From Bradyrhizobium iriomotense (lineage in GTDB: Bacteria > Pseudomonadota > Alphaproteobacteria > Rhizobiales > Xanthobacteraceae), in assembly GCF_018130765.1 (NCBI RefSeq), contig NZ_JAFCJZ010000003.1, forward strand, positions 1 to 64,000: DNA of 64,000 nucleotides, given 5' to 3'. Positions 8,838-16,700 of the stretch are shown here, in pieces (within the stretch, counting starts at the first letter, position 1; every line of letters starts with the position of its first letter). A program made the translations under genes and the position numbers. The notes beneath the pieces are model-generated. The model had not been told where the DNA came from. It saw nothing but the letters and a program-made list of their open reading frames with translations, and did no database searches.

Positions 8838-10505
8838 ATGAGCTCGCTGTCGGCCACCATCCAGGACGTCTTCAACGAGCCGGGCTGCGGCAAGAACGCC
8901 AACAAGACGGAAGCCGAGCGCAAGAAGGGCTGCACCAAGCAATTGCAGCCGGGAGGGGCCGCCGGCGGCTGCGCCTTCGACGGTGCCAAGATCGCGCTGC
9001 AGCCGTTCACCGATGTTGCCCATCTGGTTCACGGCCCGATCGCCTGCGAGGGCAATTCCTGGGACAACCGCGGCAGCGCCTCGTCAGGATCCGATCTCTG
9101 GCGGCGCAGTTTCACCACCGACATGAACGAGACCGACATCGTGTTCGGCGGCGAGAAGCGGCTATACAAGGCGATCAGGGAGGTCATTGAGAAATATGAT
9201 CCGCCAGCGATCTTCGTCTACCAGACCTGCGTGCCCGCCATGATCGGCGACGACATCAACGCGGTCTGTAAGGCGGCGGCGACGAAGTTCGGCAAGCCGG
9301 TCATTCCCGTCAATTCGCCTGGCTTCGTCGGGCCGAAAAACCTCGGCAACAAGCTCGCCGGCGAAGCGCTGCTCGAGCATGTGATCGGTACCGAGGAGCC
9401 GGACTACACCACGCCCTACGACATCAATATCATCGGAGAATACAACCTCGCCGGCGAGTTCTGGCAGATCAAGCCGCTGCTTGATGAGCTCGGCATCCGC
9501 ATCCTCTCCTGCATCTCCGGCGACGGGAAATACCGTGAGCTCGCCTATTCGCACCGCGCCAGGGCGGCGATGATGGTTTGCTCCAAGGCGATGATCAATG
9601 TCGCACGCAAGATGGAGGAGCGCTACGGCATTCCGTTCTTCGAGGGTTCGTTCTACGGCATCCAGGACTCCAGCGACTCCTTGCGCGAGATCGCGCGCAT
9701 GCTGATCGAGCGTGGCGCGCCGGCGGAGCTGATGGAGCGCACCGAGGCGGTGATCGCCCGGGAGGAGGCCAAGGCCTGGGCTGCGATCGAGCGCTTCAAG
9801 CCGCGCTTCAAGGACAAGAAGGTGCTGCTGATCACCGGCGGCGTGAAGTCGTGGTCGGTGGTCGCCGCGCTCCAGGAGGCGGGGCTCGAGATCGTGGGCA
9901 CGTCCGTGAAGAAGTCCACCAAGGAGGACAAGGAGCGGATCAAGGAGCTGATGGGCCAGGACGCCCACATGATCGAGGACATGACGCCGCGCGAAATGTA
10001 CAAGATGCTGAAGGACGCGAGCGCCGACATCATGCTGTCCGGCGGCAAGTCGCAGTTCGTCGCGCTGAAAGCGGCGATGCCCTGGCTCGACATCAACCAG
10101 GAGCGCTGCCACGGCTATATGGGCTACATCGGCATGGTCAAGCTGATGGAGGAGATCGACAAGGCGCTCTACAATCCGATGTGGGCGCAGCTCCGCAAGC
10201 CGGCGCCATGGGACGATGCGGGCGTCAACTGGCAGACGAAGGCGATGGCGCAGATGGATGCCCAGGCCGCCGAGATCGCCGCCGATCCGGTCCGCGCCGA
10301 GGAGGTCCGGCGCGCCAAGAAGATCTGCCACTGCAAGACGGTCGACCTCGGCACCATCGAGGATGCGATTGCCGCCCACGGCCTCTCCACCGTCGACGGG
10401 GTAAAGGAGCATACCAACGCCTCAGGCGGTTGCGGCGCCTGCAAGGGGCGGGTCGAGGACATCCTGGCCGCCCAGCCGGCCCCCGTCCTTCAGGCGGCGG
10501 AGTAG
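8838..10505 (+). CDS. nifE: FeMo-cofactor scaffold subunit NifE with C-terminal [2Fe-2S] BFD-like domain
   Basis: 555-residue NifE, the alpha-like subunit of the NifEN scaffold on which the NifB product matures to FeMo-cofactor. Homologous cysteines are seen in HGPIACEGNSWDNRG and YQTCVPAMIGDD. After the scaffold domain, residues about 495-547 carry KICHCKTVDLGTIEDAIAAH and GGCGACKGRVEDIL, a C-x-C...C-x2-C arrangement as in bacterioferritin-associated ferredoxin domains. This extension is absent from short NifE proteins (about 475 aa) but known in Bradyrhizobium. nifN begins 10 bp downstream. Confidence 0.97.
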   Translation: MSSLSATIQDVFNEPGCGKNANKTEAERKKGCTKQLQPGGAAGGCAFDGAKIALQPFTDVAHLVHGPIACEGNSWDNRGSASSGSDLWRRSFTTDMNETDIVFGGEKRLYKAIREVIEKYDPPAIFVYQTCVPAMIGDDINAVCKAAATKFGKPVIPVNSPGFVGPKNLGNKLAGEALLEHVIGTEEPDYTTPYDINIIGEYNLAGEFWQIKPLLDELGIRILSCISGDGKYRELAYSHRARAAMMVCSKAMINVARKMEERYGIPFFEGSFYGIQDSSDSLREIARMLIERGAPAELMERTEAVIAREEAKAWAAIERFKPRFKDKKVLLITGGVKSWSVVAALQEAGLEIVGTSVKKSTKEDKERIKELMGQDAHMIEDMTPREMYKMLKDASADIMLSGGKSQFVALKAAMPWLDINQERCHGYMGYIGMVKLMEEIDKALYNPMWAQLRKPAPWDDAGVNWQTKAMAQMDAQAAEIAADPVRAEEVRRAKKICHCKTVDLGTIEDAIAAHGLSTVDGVKEHTNASGGCGACKGRVEDILAAQPAPVLQAAE

Positions 10506-10515
10506 GGCGCAGCAA

Positions 10516-11898
10516 ATGGCGATCGTCACCACCTCGAAGAAGGCCTGCTCGGTCAATCCGCTCAAGATGAGCCAGCCGATCGGCGGCTCCTTCGCCTTCA
10601 TGGGCCTGCGCGGCGCGATGCCCCTGCTGCACGGCTCACAGGGCTGTACCTCGTTCGGCCTGACGCTGTTCGTCCGGCACTTCAAGGAAGCTGTGCCGAT
10701 GCAGACCACCGCGATGAGCGAGGTCGCGACCGTGCTCGGTGGTTATGAGAATGTCGAGCTGGCGATTCTCAATATCTACAATCGTACCAAGCCGGAGATC
10801 ATCGGCATCAATTCGACCGGCGTCACCGAGACCAAGGGCGACGACGTCGAGGGCTTTATCCGCCTGATCCGGCAAAAGCACGCGCAGCTCGAAAAGCTCC
10901 CGCTGGTGTATGTCTCGACGCCCGATTTCAAGGACGCCTTCCAGGACGGCTGGGAGAAGACGGTGGCGCGCATGGTCGAGGTTCTTGTCGATCCGGTCGA
11001 GGCGGGAACGGCGCACGATCCGACACGCGTGAACGTCCTGCCAGGCTGCCATCTCACGCCCGGCGATCTCGACGAGCTGCGCACGATCATCGAGGATTTC
11101 GGGCTCAAGCCGTCCTTCCTGCCGGATCTCGCCGGCTCGCTCGATGGACACATCCCGGATGAGTTCACGCCCACCACGATTGGCGGCATCGGGGTCGACG
11201 AGATCGCCACCATGGGGCAGGCGGGCTGGACCATTGCGGTCGGCGCGCAGATGAAGCGTGCGGCCGAGGCCATGCAGCAGAAGACCGGCGTGCCGTTCCG
11301 CCTGTTCGAGCGGCTCTGCGGCCTCATCCCCAACGACGAGTTCATCGCGTTCCTGAGCGAGATCAGCGGCCGGCCGGTTCCCGCGAAGTACCGCCGGCAG
11401 CGCGGCCAGCTGGCGGATGCGATGCTGGATACGCACTTCCACATCGGCGGCCGCAAGCTTGCGATCGGCGCCGAGCCGGACCTGCTGTTCGATCTGTCGA
11501 GCATGCTGCACGAGATGGGCGCCGAGGTCGCGGCGGCGGTGACCACGACACTCTCGCCCGTGCTCGAACGCGTCAAGGCGCAGGAGGTCCTGATCGGCGA
11601 TCTCGAGGACCTCGAAGATCTCGCCAAGGCGCGCGGCTGCGATCTCCTTATCACTCACTCGCACGGCCGCCAGGCGGCCTCGCGGCTGAAGATCCCGTTC
11701 TATCGCGCGGGCTTTCCGATGTTCGACCGGCTCGGCGCCGGGCACCAGATGTCGGTCGGCTACCGCGGCACGCGCGATCTGATCTTCGACCTCGCCAATC
11801 TTGTCGTTGCCGACCGCGAGGATAACCACCAGGCGACGCCCGACACCTGGCGGACCACGGACGCCGGCCTCCAGGTCGTCCCACCGCAATTGCATTGA
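10516..11898 (+). CDS. nifN: FeMo-cofactor scaffold subunit NifN
   Basis: 460-residue NifN, the beta-like subunit of the NifEN scaffold complex. The conserved cysteine is in HGSQGCTSFGLTLFVRHFKE; NSTGVTETKGDDVEGF and the C-terminal region MFDRLGAGHQMSVGYRGTRD are typical. It lies 10 bp after nifE and 21 bp before nifX, so it is in the same operon. Confidence 0.98.
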   Translation: MAIVTTSKKACSVNPLKMSQPIGGSFAFMGLRGAMPLLHGSQGCTSFGLTLFVRHFKEAVPMQTTAMSEVATVLGGYENVELAILNIYNRTKPEIIGINSTGVTETKGDDVEGFIRLIRQKHAQLEKLPLVYVSTPDFKDAFQDGWEKTVARMVEVLVDPVEAGTAHDPTRVNVLPGCHLTPGDLDELRTIIEDFGLKPSFLPDLAGSLDGHIPDEFTPTTIGGIGVDEIATMGQAGWTIAVGAQMKRAAEAMQQKTGVPFRLFERLCGLIPNDEFIAFLSEISGRPVPAKYRRQRGQLADAMLDTHFHIGGRKLAIGAEPDLLFDLSSMLHEMGAEVAAAVTTTLSPVLERVKAQEVLIGDLEDLEDLAKARGCDLLITHSHGRQAASRLKIPFYRAGFPMFDRLGAGHQMSVGYRGTRDLIFDLANLVVADREDNHQATPDTWRTTDAGLQVVPPQLH

Positions 11899-11919
11899 CG
11901 AAGAAGAGGGACCAGATCG

Positions 11920-12315
11920 ATGAAAGTCGCCTTTGCCACCCAGGACCTGAAGCGCGTCGACGCGCATTTCGGCTGGGCCAAGAACATCGCCATCTATGAC
12001 GTCAATCCGGACGGCCATCGCTTCGTCGAGGCAATCCAGTTCGACGGCGACCTCAAGGAGGACGGCAACGAGGACAAGTTGGCGCCGAAGATCGAGGCGA
12101 TCAAGGACTGCACGATCCTCTATGTCGCCGCGATCGGCGGCTCGGGCGCTGCGCGGGTCGTTGCCAACAACATCCACCCGATGAAAGTGGCGCAGCCCGA
12201 GGCGATCGACGACCTCTGCGTCAAGCTCGAAGACGTGCTGAAGGGCTCGCCGCCGCCGTGGCTGCGCAAGGTGCTGGCCAAGGGCCAGGAACGCAGCTTT
12301 GATTTCGAAGACTGA
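11920..12315 (+). CDS. nifX: NifX, FeMo-cofactor precursor carrier
   Basis: 131-residue NifX of the dinitrogenase iron-molybdenum cofactor-binding family. It binds the NifB product or a later precursor during cofactor assembly. The start [21 protein letters not shown] and the pattern [21 protein letters not shown] fit the family. The ribosome site AGAGG precedes the ATG at 11920. A homologous NifX-type domain is also fused to NifB at 19264. Confidence 0.97.
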   Translation: MKVAFATQDLKRVDAHFGWAKNIAIYDVNPDGHRFVEAIQFDGDLKEDGNEDKLAPKIEAIKDCTILYVAAIGGSGAARVVANNIHPMKVAQPEAIDDLCVKLEDVLKGSPPPWLRKVLAKGQERSFDFED

Positions 12316-12326
12316 AGGAGACCGCC

Positions 12327-12797
12327 ATGAGTGAAGCGGCTGAACTGATCCAACCGGATACCGCGGCCGAGGCGCCGTTCGTCAAGGAGCTCGTCAAGAT
12401 CTGGCGGGCCCAGGATACCCACGGTGCCTGGGAAGGCAAGAAGGACCTCGATCTGCTCGAGCCCTACATTCTCGACAAGGAGAAGCGCCGCGCGCTGCCG
12501 ATCGTCGGCGATCCTGATCCGGATACGATCTGGCGGATGGAGCTGTTCTTCAATGCGGTCGCACTCTCGATCGAGAAGGCGACCGGCGTGATGATTTCGC
12601 CGATGCTGAAGATGCATCACGAAGGCTTCGGCCGCATGGTCCTGATCGGCGGCCGGCTGATCGTCGTCAACAAGCAGCTCCGCGACGTGCACCGCTTCGG
12701 CTTCGACAATCTCGGCAAGCTCGCGGCCGAAGGCGACAAATATGTCGCGGGCGGAGTCGAGATGATCCGCAAATTTCCCGACGTGGCGAATTATTGA
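12327..12797 (+). CDS. NifX-associated nitrogen fixation protein (DUF269 type)
   Basis: 156-residue protein that nearly always follows nifX in diazotrophs. Recognisable segments are [19 protein letters not shown], the central [24 protein letters not shown], and [27 protein letters not shown]. No catalytic motif or cysteine cluster is evident. Its biochemical role is unknown; conserved linkage points to cofactor assembly or trafficking. It sits 11 bp after nifX and 9 bp before the next small gene. Confidence 0.9.
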   Translation: MSEAAELIQPDTAAEAPFVKELVKIWRAQDTHGAWEGKKDLDLLEPYILDKEKRRALPIVGDPDPDTIWRMELFFNAVALSIEKATGVMISPMLKMHHEGFGRMVLIGGRLIVVNKQLRDVHRFGFDNLGKLAAEGDKYVAGGVEMIRKFPDVANY

Positions 12798-12806
12798 GGT
12801 CTAAGC

Positions 12807-13007
12807 ATGAGCGATCTTGAAACCCTGAAGGCCGAGATCAAGAAGCTGTCGGCCAAGGCCACGCAGGCCAAGATGGACCTCCACGATCTCTCGGAGGAAC
12901 TGCCGATCAACTGGACCTCGATCCTGAGTGTGGCGCAGAAGGCCCACGATGCCTTCGCCGAGCTCGAGCGCAAGCGCGAGGACCTCAAGACGCTGGAAAA
13001 GGCATAA
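12807..13007 (+). CDS. Small coiled-coil nif-operon protein (CCE_0567/DUF683 type)
   Basis: 66-residue, highly charged, helical protein (MSDLETLKAEIKKLSAKATQ; LERKREDLKTLEKA). Short proteins of this type occur between the NifX-associated gene and the nif-specific ferredoxin in many diazotrophs. Heptad-like leucine spacing suggests a coiled-coil hairpin; a metal- or partner-binding role has been suggested for the family but is not visible here. It is tightly spaced in the nifENX operon. Confidence 0.85.
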   Translation: MSDLETLKAEIKKLSAKATQAKMDLHDLSEELPINWTSILSVAQKAHDAFAELERKREDLKTLEKA

Positions 13008-13020
13008 TCGGATCTCGACC

Positions 13021-13308
13021 ATGTCCTACGCAACCCGCGACGGCCGCGACTGGAAGCCGGACTATCTGGTGTCGATCGATGCCCAGAAATGCATTGGCTG
13101 CGGCCGCTGCTACAAGGTCTGCGGCCGCGAGGTCATGACGCTGAAAGGCATCAACGAGGACGGCGAGATGATCGACCTCGACGACGATGACGACGAGGTC
13201 GAGAAGAAGGTCATGGTGATGAACGACGACGGCGCCTGCATCGGCTGCGGTGCCTGCGCGCGGGTCTGCCCGACCAACTGCCAGACCCACGCCCCCGCGG
13301 CCGCCTGA
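13021..13308 (+). CDS. fdxB: nif-specific ferredoxin III, two [4Fe-4S] clusters
   Basis: 95-residue ferredoxin. The first cluster motif is CIGCGRCYKVC and the second CIGCGACARVCP, separated by an acidic insert (DLDDDDDEVEK), the signature of ferredoxin III proteins encoded after nifX. ATG 13021 is chosen over a longer open frame because it lies right after the preceding gene and gives the family N-terminus. Likely electron donor or cluster carrier for nitrogenase maturation. Confidence 0.92.
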   Translation: MSYATRDGRDWKPDYLVSIDAQKCIGCGRCYKVCGREVMTLKGINEDGEMIDLDDDDDEVEKKVMVMNDDGACIGCGACARVCPTNCQTHAPAAA

Positions 13309-13325
13309 GGCGTGCGGAACCTGCA

Positions 13326-13643
13326 ATGAGCAAGACCCGGTTCGCCAGGTACAATATCGGCCAGGTGATCCGCCACCGGCTCTATGCGATGCGCGGCGTC
13401 ATCTTCGACGTCGATACGTCGTTCGCCGGCACGGATGGTGAACCGGTGCCCGAAGGGGCGGCAACGGGCCTGGTCTACCGGTTGTTCGCCGAAGACGACG
13501 AAGTCCCCTATGTGGCCTGTATCTCCGAACGCGACCTGGAGCCCGATGATTCCGGGGAGCCAGTCAGCCATCCCGGGATCGGGGCGATGTTCGAGGTCGG
13601 CGAGGCAGGCAACTATCGCCGGCGCAGGCACGCAATGAACTGA
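13326..13643 (+). CDS. HspQ/YccV-like hemimethylated-DNA-binding-fold protein
   Basis: 105-residue protein with the HspQ pattern: RFARYNIGQVIRHRLYAMRG, VIFDVD, then VPYVACISERDLEPDDSGEP and VSHPGIG. HspQ in enterobacteria is a heat-shock factor and a specificity factor for Lon protease. Here it is the last gene of the nifDKENX operon (17 bp after fdxB), so a role in turnover or quality control of nitrogenase components is an inference from context only. Confidence 0.8.
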   Translation: MSKTRFARYNIGQVIRHRLYAMRGVIFDVDTSFAGTDGEPVPEGAATGLVYRLFAEDDEVPYVACISERDLEPDDSGEPVSHPGIGAMFEVGEAGNYRRRRHAMN

Positions 13644-13668
13644 CACGCGACGGACACCGCGATCTGCC

Positions 13669-13983
13669 TTACTCTATCCCCTGTTCGCGTGCCTTCATCA
13701 TTGCAGCGATCCGGAAACGTTCGTGGATGGCGACGGGATTGGCGAGCATGTCGGCTTCCGCCCGCTTGAACGCAGCAAGCACGATTTCGGCTTCCTCGCG
13801 CGTCAGCGGCACGCGGCCGGCCATGTGGGTCGCCTCCGGTGCCGTGGCACGGATCGCGCGGCGATAGGGGTGATCCTTCACCTCGATCAGCTCATTCGCT
13901 TCGAGCTTGCCGCCCAGCGTGATCGCGAGCCCGACCACTTCGAGCTTGCGGCCGTCCTGTGTGGTCTTGACCAGTGTCGCCAT
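13669..13983 (-). CDS. Conserved-type hypothetical protein, 104 aa
   Basis: Not recognised. A soluble protein with an N-terminal beta-rich part (LVKTTQDGRKLEVVGLAITL, then GGKLEANELIEV) and a helical C-terminal half (REEAEIVLAAFKRAEADML). No cysteines, signal peptide or membrane segment. The ATG at 13983 overlaps the upstream stop as TGATG; a GTG one codon earlier (13986) is an alternative. It forms a two-gene unit with 13983-14441, convergent with the nifDKENX operon. Confidence 0.65.
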   Translation of the reverse strand: MATLVKTTQDGRKLEVVGLAITLGGKLEANELIEVKDHPYRRAIRATAPEATHMAGRVPLTREEAEIVLAAFKRAEADMLANPVAIHERFRIAAMMKAREQGIE

Positions 13984-14441
13984 CACGGCACCATCGGCAT
14001 GGCAAAGCCGGGGCGGGGATGTGCGTCGTAATAGTCGGGGCGCTCCGGCCAGCCGCCTTCGGCGATGAACTTGAACGTGGTGATCTTCACAGGCGCGCCT
14101 TGCGAGCAGGAGACCTCGGCGAACTTGATCTCGCGCGGGCCGGGGCCGGCGGAGAAATCCGCAACCACGGTGCCGTCCGCCTTGCAGGCGCGGGCAAAGC
14201 CCGGTGTGCCCACGCTGCTTGCCGGCACAGGATTGGCCGCGAAGTTCGCGCCGGTGTCGCCGCTGAAGGCGGGGCTCGCAAACTTGAACGTGGCGAGCAC
14301 ACCGCTGCGATCGACCGGGCGATCGGCGGTGATCGGGCGCGCAACCGAATAGACGGTCAGGGTGCCGCCATCGAGCAGCGCCTTGATCTCGTCTTCCGAG
14401 CAGGTGGCGAATTCGGACGCAACGTTCATGTCATTCTCCAT
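13983..14441 (-). CDS. Hypothetical protein, 152 aa
   Basis: Not recognised. The N-terminus MENDMNVASEFATCSEDEIK is followed by a beta-rich region with many Gly/Pro/Thr residues (ATFKFASPAFSGDTG; DFSAGPGPREIKFAEVSC) and a Pro-rich tail (ERPDYYDAHPRPGFAMP). Three cysteines, no clear cluster motif. Translationally coupled (TGATG) to the 104-aa gene downstream. It diverges from the Rieske-protein gene at 14675, so the pair may be co-expressed with nif genes, but no good minus-strand sigma-54 promoter was found. Confidence 0.65.
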   Translation of the reverse strand: MENDMNVASEFATCSEDEIKALLDGGTLTVYSVARPITADRPVDRSGVLATFKFASPAFSGDTGANFAANPVPASSVGTPGFARACKADGTVVADFSAGPGPREIKFAEVSCSQGAPVKITTFKFIAEGGWPERPDYYDAHPRPGFAMPMVP

Positions 14442-14628
14442 GCCAACGGGCCTGACTGGACAAGATCAATTTCCATGCCACCTCGCACGTGCGTGTCGAG
14501 GGGCACGACGTCGTCGAATCCGGGTGAATCGGCGTGCAATCCGCGCTGGTACGCCGAGCCAGGTCGGGTCGTTGTGACAACGGCGTCGTTGTGTCGGATT
14601 CCGTTCAGAACGAACGGGACGCAGCGCC

Positions 14629-14643
14629 TAGCGCGATTCTTGC
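14629..14643 (+). promoter_or_regulatory. Candidate sigma-54 promoter for the Rieske-protein gene
   Basis: TAGCGC-N5-TTGC has the -12 TTGC but only a partial -24 (TAG instead of TGG). It ends 31 bp before the ATG at 14675. No TGT-N10-ACA site was found in the 230-bp gap, so this remains tentative. Confidence 0.35.
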
Positions 14644-14674
14644 AACGAGATATCCGACCGCAAACGAGGACAGC

Positions 14675-15079
14675 ATGGACCAGAATACCGCTTATGCGAT
14701 CTGCGCCTTCAGCGACATTCCGAGCCAGCGGGCGATCGGCTTTCATCTCATGATCGTCGGCGAGGACGGCGCGCCACGGCCCTGGTCGATCGTGATCGTG
14801 CGTTGGGGCAAGCAGGTATTCGGCTATCTCAACCGCTGCCCGCACAACGGCGTGAACCTGGACTGGGAGCGCAACCAGTTCCTGGATGGCAACGGCACCC
14901 GGCTGCTGTGCGGCAAGCACGGTGCCACCTTCGAGCTCGGCACTGGCCGGTGTGTGGACGGGCCCTGCAAGGGTGAGAGCCTGACGCCGATTGCGCTCGC
15001 CGTGCTCGACGGCGATATCTGCGTGACCGGCGTGACGCTGGTCGAGGACGACGAGACTGCCTGCGAGGAAGAGGTCTGA
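14675..15079 (+). CDS. Rieske [2Fe-2S] domain protein (first of two in the window)
   Basis: 134-residue soluble single-domain Rieske protein. The cluster ligands are in RCPHNGVNLDW (Cys-x-His) and LLCGKHGATFE (Cys-x2-His). Unusual conserved extra cysteines lie in GRCVDGPCKG. It ends in an acidic tail. The paralogue at 25698-26147 shares the same layout, including CPHDGV, CGRHGATFE and LCIDGPC. Such proteins are common ferredoxin partners of oxygenases, but none is encoded nearby; a role in electron transfer or redox protection linked to nitrogen fixation is inferred from location. Confidence 0.82.
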   Translation: MDQNTAYAICAFSDIPSQRAIGFHLMIVGEDGAPRPWSIVIVRWGKQVFGYLNRCPHNGVNLDWERNQFLDGNGTRLLCGKHGATFELGTGRCVDGPCKGESLTPIALAVLDGDICVTGVTLVEDDETACEEEV

Positions 15080-15089
15080 CGCCGATGCG

Positions 15090-15680
15090 TCAGACCGGGC
15101 GGTTCTCGTTGCGGTTCTTCACCGGCTCCATCTTTGCGACGCCCTCCTCGAAGGAGATGTCGGTATAGGAGCCGTCGAGGTCCTTTGCGGCGTCGAGCAG
15201 GTAATCGAGCTTGCCGGCGGTATCCAGCTTCTTGATGTCGTTCTTGTCGACACCGGCAAGGTCCATCATCTCCTTCCAGACCGTCGATTCATCGCACGGC
15301 AGCACACGGAACTCGATGTCGCCGATCTTGGTGCGGTATTTCGCCAAGAAGTCGATGTTGTTGCAGAACATGAAATAGCTGCCCTTCGGGCTGAGCGCGC
15401 CGTCCAGCACCTTCGCGACGTCGGCGAGATAGGCGTAGGAATGCAGGTAGCCGGCAAGCACCGGGATGGTCGCTTCGCCCTCCTGCGCCACGGTCAGCAC
15501 CTGCTCGATCGAATAGTCCGGCGGGCGCTTCTCGTCGGCGACCTGGGCCTGGAATTTCAGCGCGATGTCGCCGCGAAAGCCGAAGCGGCCGGGCTTGGTG
15601 GTATCGCCCTTCAGCACCGCGTTCAGCAGCCGGCCCTCCTTGTCCAGGCGGCCAAGGGCGGTGTTGTCGATCGTCGTCAT
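15090..15680 (-). CDS. Hypothetical protein, 196 aa, divergent from the iscA-nifU-nifS unit
   Basis: Not recognised. A soluble acidic protein starting MTTIDNTALGRLDKEGRLLN, with GFRGDIALKFQAQVADEKRP, GYLHSYAYLADVAKVLDG, YFMFCNNIDFLAKYRTKIG and a C-terminal KKLDTAGKLDYLLDAAKDL. Two isolated cysteines. The ATG at 15680 is preferred over longer frames because it follows GAGAG and lies 65 bp from a minus-strand -24/-12 motif. It shares a 335-bp divergent control region, with one NifA site, with the iscA-type gene. It is probably a NifA target of unknown function. Confidence 0.68.
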   Translation of the reverse strand: MTTIDNTALGRLDKEGRLLNAVLKGDTTKPGRFGFRGDIALKFQAQVADEKRPPDYSIEQVLTVAQEGEATIPVLAGYLHSYAYLADVAKVLDGALSPKGSYFMFCNNIDFLAKYRTKIGDIEFRVLPCDESTVWKEMMDLAGVDKNDIKKLDTAGKLDYLLDAAKDLDGSYTDISFEEGVAKMEPVKNRNENRPV

Positions 15681-15745
15681 GAATCTCTCCTGGTCTTGTT
15701 GGCCGCGCGGCTGCCGGCCAGCGCGAAGGTCTCGATGGCCCTTAT

Positions 15746-15760
15746 GCAAGGAGTTTGCCG
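15746..15760 (-). promoter_or_regulatory. Candidate sigma-54 promoter for the 196-aa gene
   Basis: Minus-strand CGGCAA-N5-TTGC with correct GG-N10-GC spacing, 65 bp upstream of the ATG at 15680. The NifA site at 15882 is about 120 bp away and could serve both directions. Confidence 0.5.
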
Positions 15761-15881
15761 ACCGCCCGCGCATGAAACGAAAGTTCGAGTGCAGCGCGAA
15801 TCCGGACCGGTTTGTGCGGCCGCTGCGCATCGTCCGGTATTGCGTTGCCGTCCAGTTTGTCCCGGCGTCGCCAAGGCCGCG

Positions 15882-15897
15882 TGTCGCAAATGCGACA
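15882..15897. promoter_or_regulatory. NifA upstream activator site
   Basis: TGTCGCAAATGCGACA is a perfect TGT-N10-ACA and almost fully palindromic. It lies 63 bp upstream of the -24 element at 15961. Confidence 0.88.
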
Positions 15898-15960
15898 AGC
15901 GTCGCAAAGGCAACAGCCGAAGGCCTCGCGAAAACGCAGCAGTTTCAGGTGCATGTGCTC

Positions 15961-15975
15961 TGGCACGGGACTTGC
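15961..15975 (+). promoter_or_regulatory. Sigma-54 promoter of iscA-type/nifU/nifS/nifT
   Basis: TGGCACGGGACTTGC, perfect TGGCAC-N5-TTGC, 40 bp upstream of the ATG at 16016. Confidence 0.93.
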
Positions 15976-16015
15976 GATCCCTCGTTGCGACAGACCCAGA
16001 CAGCGAGGGCGAGCG

Positions 16016-16336
16016 ATGATCAACCTGACGGACAGCGCGGTGAATGCGGTGAAGACCGCGATCTCCTCGGCAGCGCAGCCGGCGAGCGGCTTGCGCATCA
16101 TGGTGGAAACCGGCGGCTGCGCCGGGTTCAAATACATGATGGGCCTCGCCGAGGAAGCCAAGCCCGACGACACCGTAATCGAGCGCGGCGGCGTGAAAGT
16201 GTTCGTCGACAATGCGAGCCACGAGCATCTCAACGGCACCACGATCGACTTCGTCGTCGCACTGGAAGGCTCCGGGTTCACCTTCGACAATCCCAACGCG
16301 AAGTCCAGTTGCTCCTGCGGCAAGTCGTTCAGCTGA
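16016..16336 (+). CDS. iscN: A-type Fe-S carrier (IscA/HesB), nif-linked
   Basis: 106-residue A-type carrier that receives or delivers Fe-S clusters during nitrogenase maturation. All three family cysteines are present: GGCAGFKYMMG and the C-terminal SSCSCGKSF (Cys-x-Cys). It is the first gene of a NifA-controlled unit with nifU and nifS, the order called iscN-nifU-nifS in some rhizobia. A divergent homologue without the Cys-x-Cys tail lies at 21066. Confidence 0.88.
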   Translation: MINLTDSAVNAVKTAISSAAQPASGLRIMVETGGCAGFKYMMGLAEEAKPDDTVIERGGVKVFVDNASHEHLNGTTIDFVVALEGSGFTFDNPNAKSSCSCGKSFS

Positions 16337-16377
16337 ACCGTATCCTTCGATCCGATCCGCAAGAAAGAGAATGTGAA

Positions 16378-16671
16378 ATGCTCGTCGAATCCGAACATCT
16401 CAAGCAAGCGCCGGCTGCCGAACCGGGCGATCGTGAGCGCATCATTCGCGCTGTGCTCGACGAGGTCAGGCCAAATCTCAAGCGCGACGGCGGCGATTGC
16501 GAGCTGCTCGAGATCGACGGCAACAAGATCATGGTCAGGCTCACCGGGGCCTGCGTATTCTGCAAGCTCGCCAGCGCGACGCTGGAGGGCATCCAGGCGC
16601 GCCTGATCGAACGGCTCGGCGAATTCGTCCGCCTGATCCCCGTTGCCGGGGCGGCCAAGCCCCGTCACTGA
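16378..16671 (+). CDS. nifU: NifU C-terminal-domain protein
   Basis: 97-residue protein consisting only of the NifU C-terminal (Nfu-like) scaffold domain: IIRAVLDEVRPNLKRDGGDCE and TGACVFCKLASATLEGIQARL with the cluster-binding Cys-x2-Cys. Full-length NifU (about 300 aa) also has an IscU-like domain and a central [2Fe-2S] domain, both missing here, so this is a short form. An ATG at 16371 is followed at once by a stop; the real start is 16378. It lies between the iscA-type gene and nifS. Confidence 0.87.
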   Translation: MLVESEHLKQAPAAEPGDRERIIRAVLDEVRPNLKRDGGDCELLEIDGNKIMVRLTGACVFCKLASATLEGIQARLIERLGEFVRLIPVAGAAKPRH

Positions 16672-16700
16672 ACTAGGCTCGCCACTGAAAGAGGACTTCC

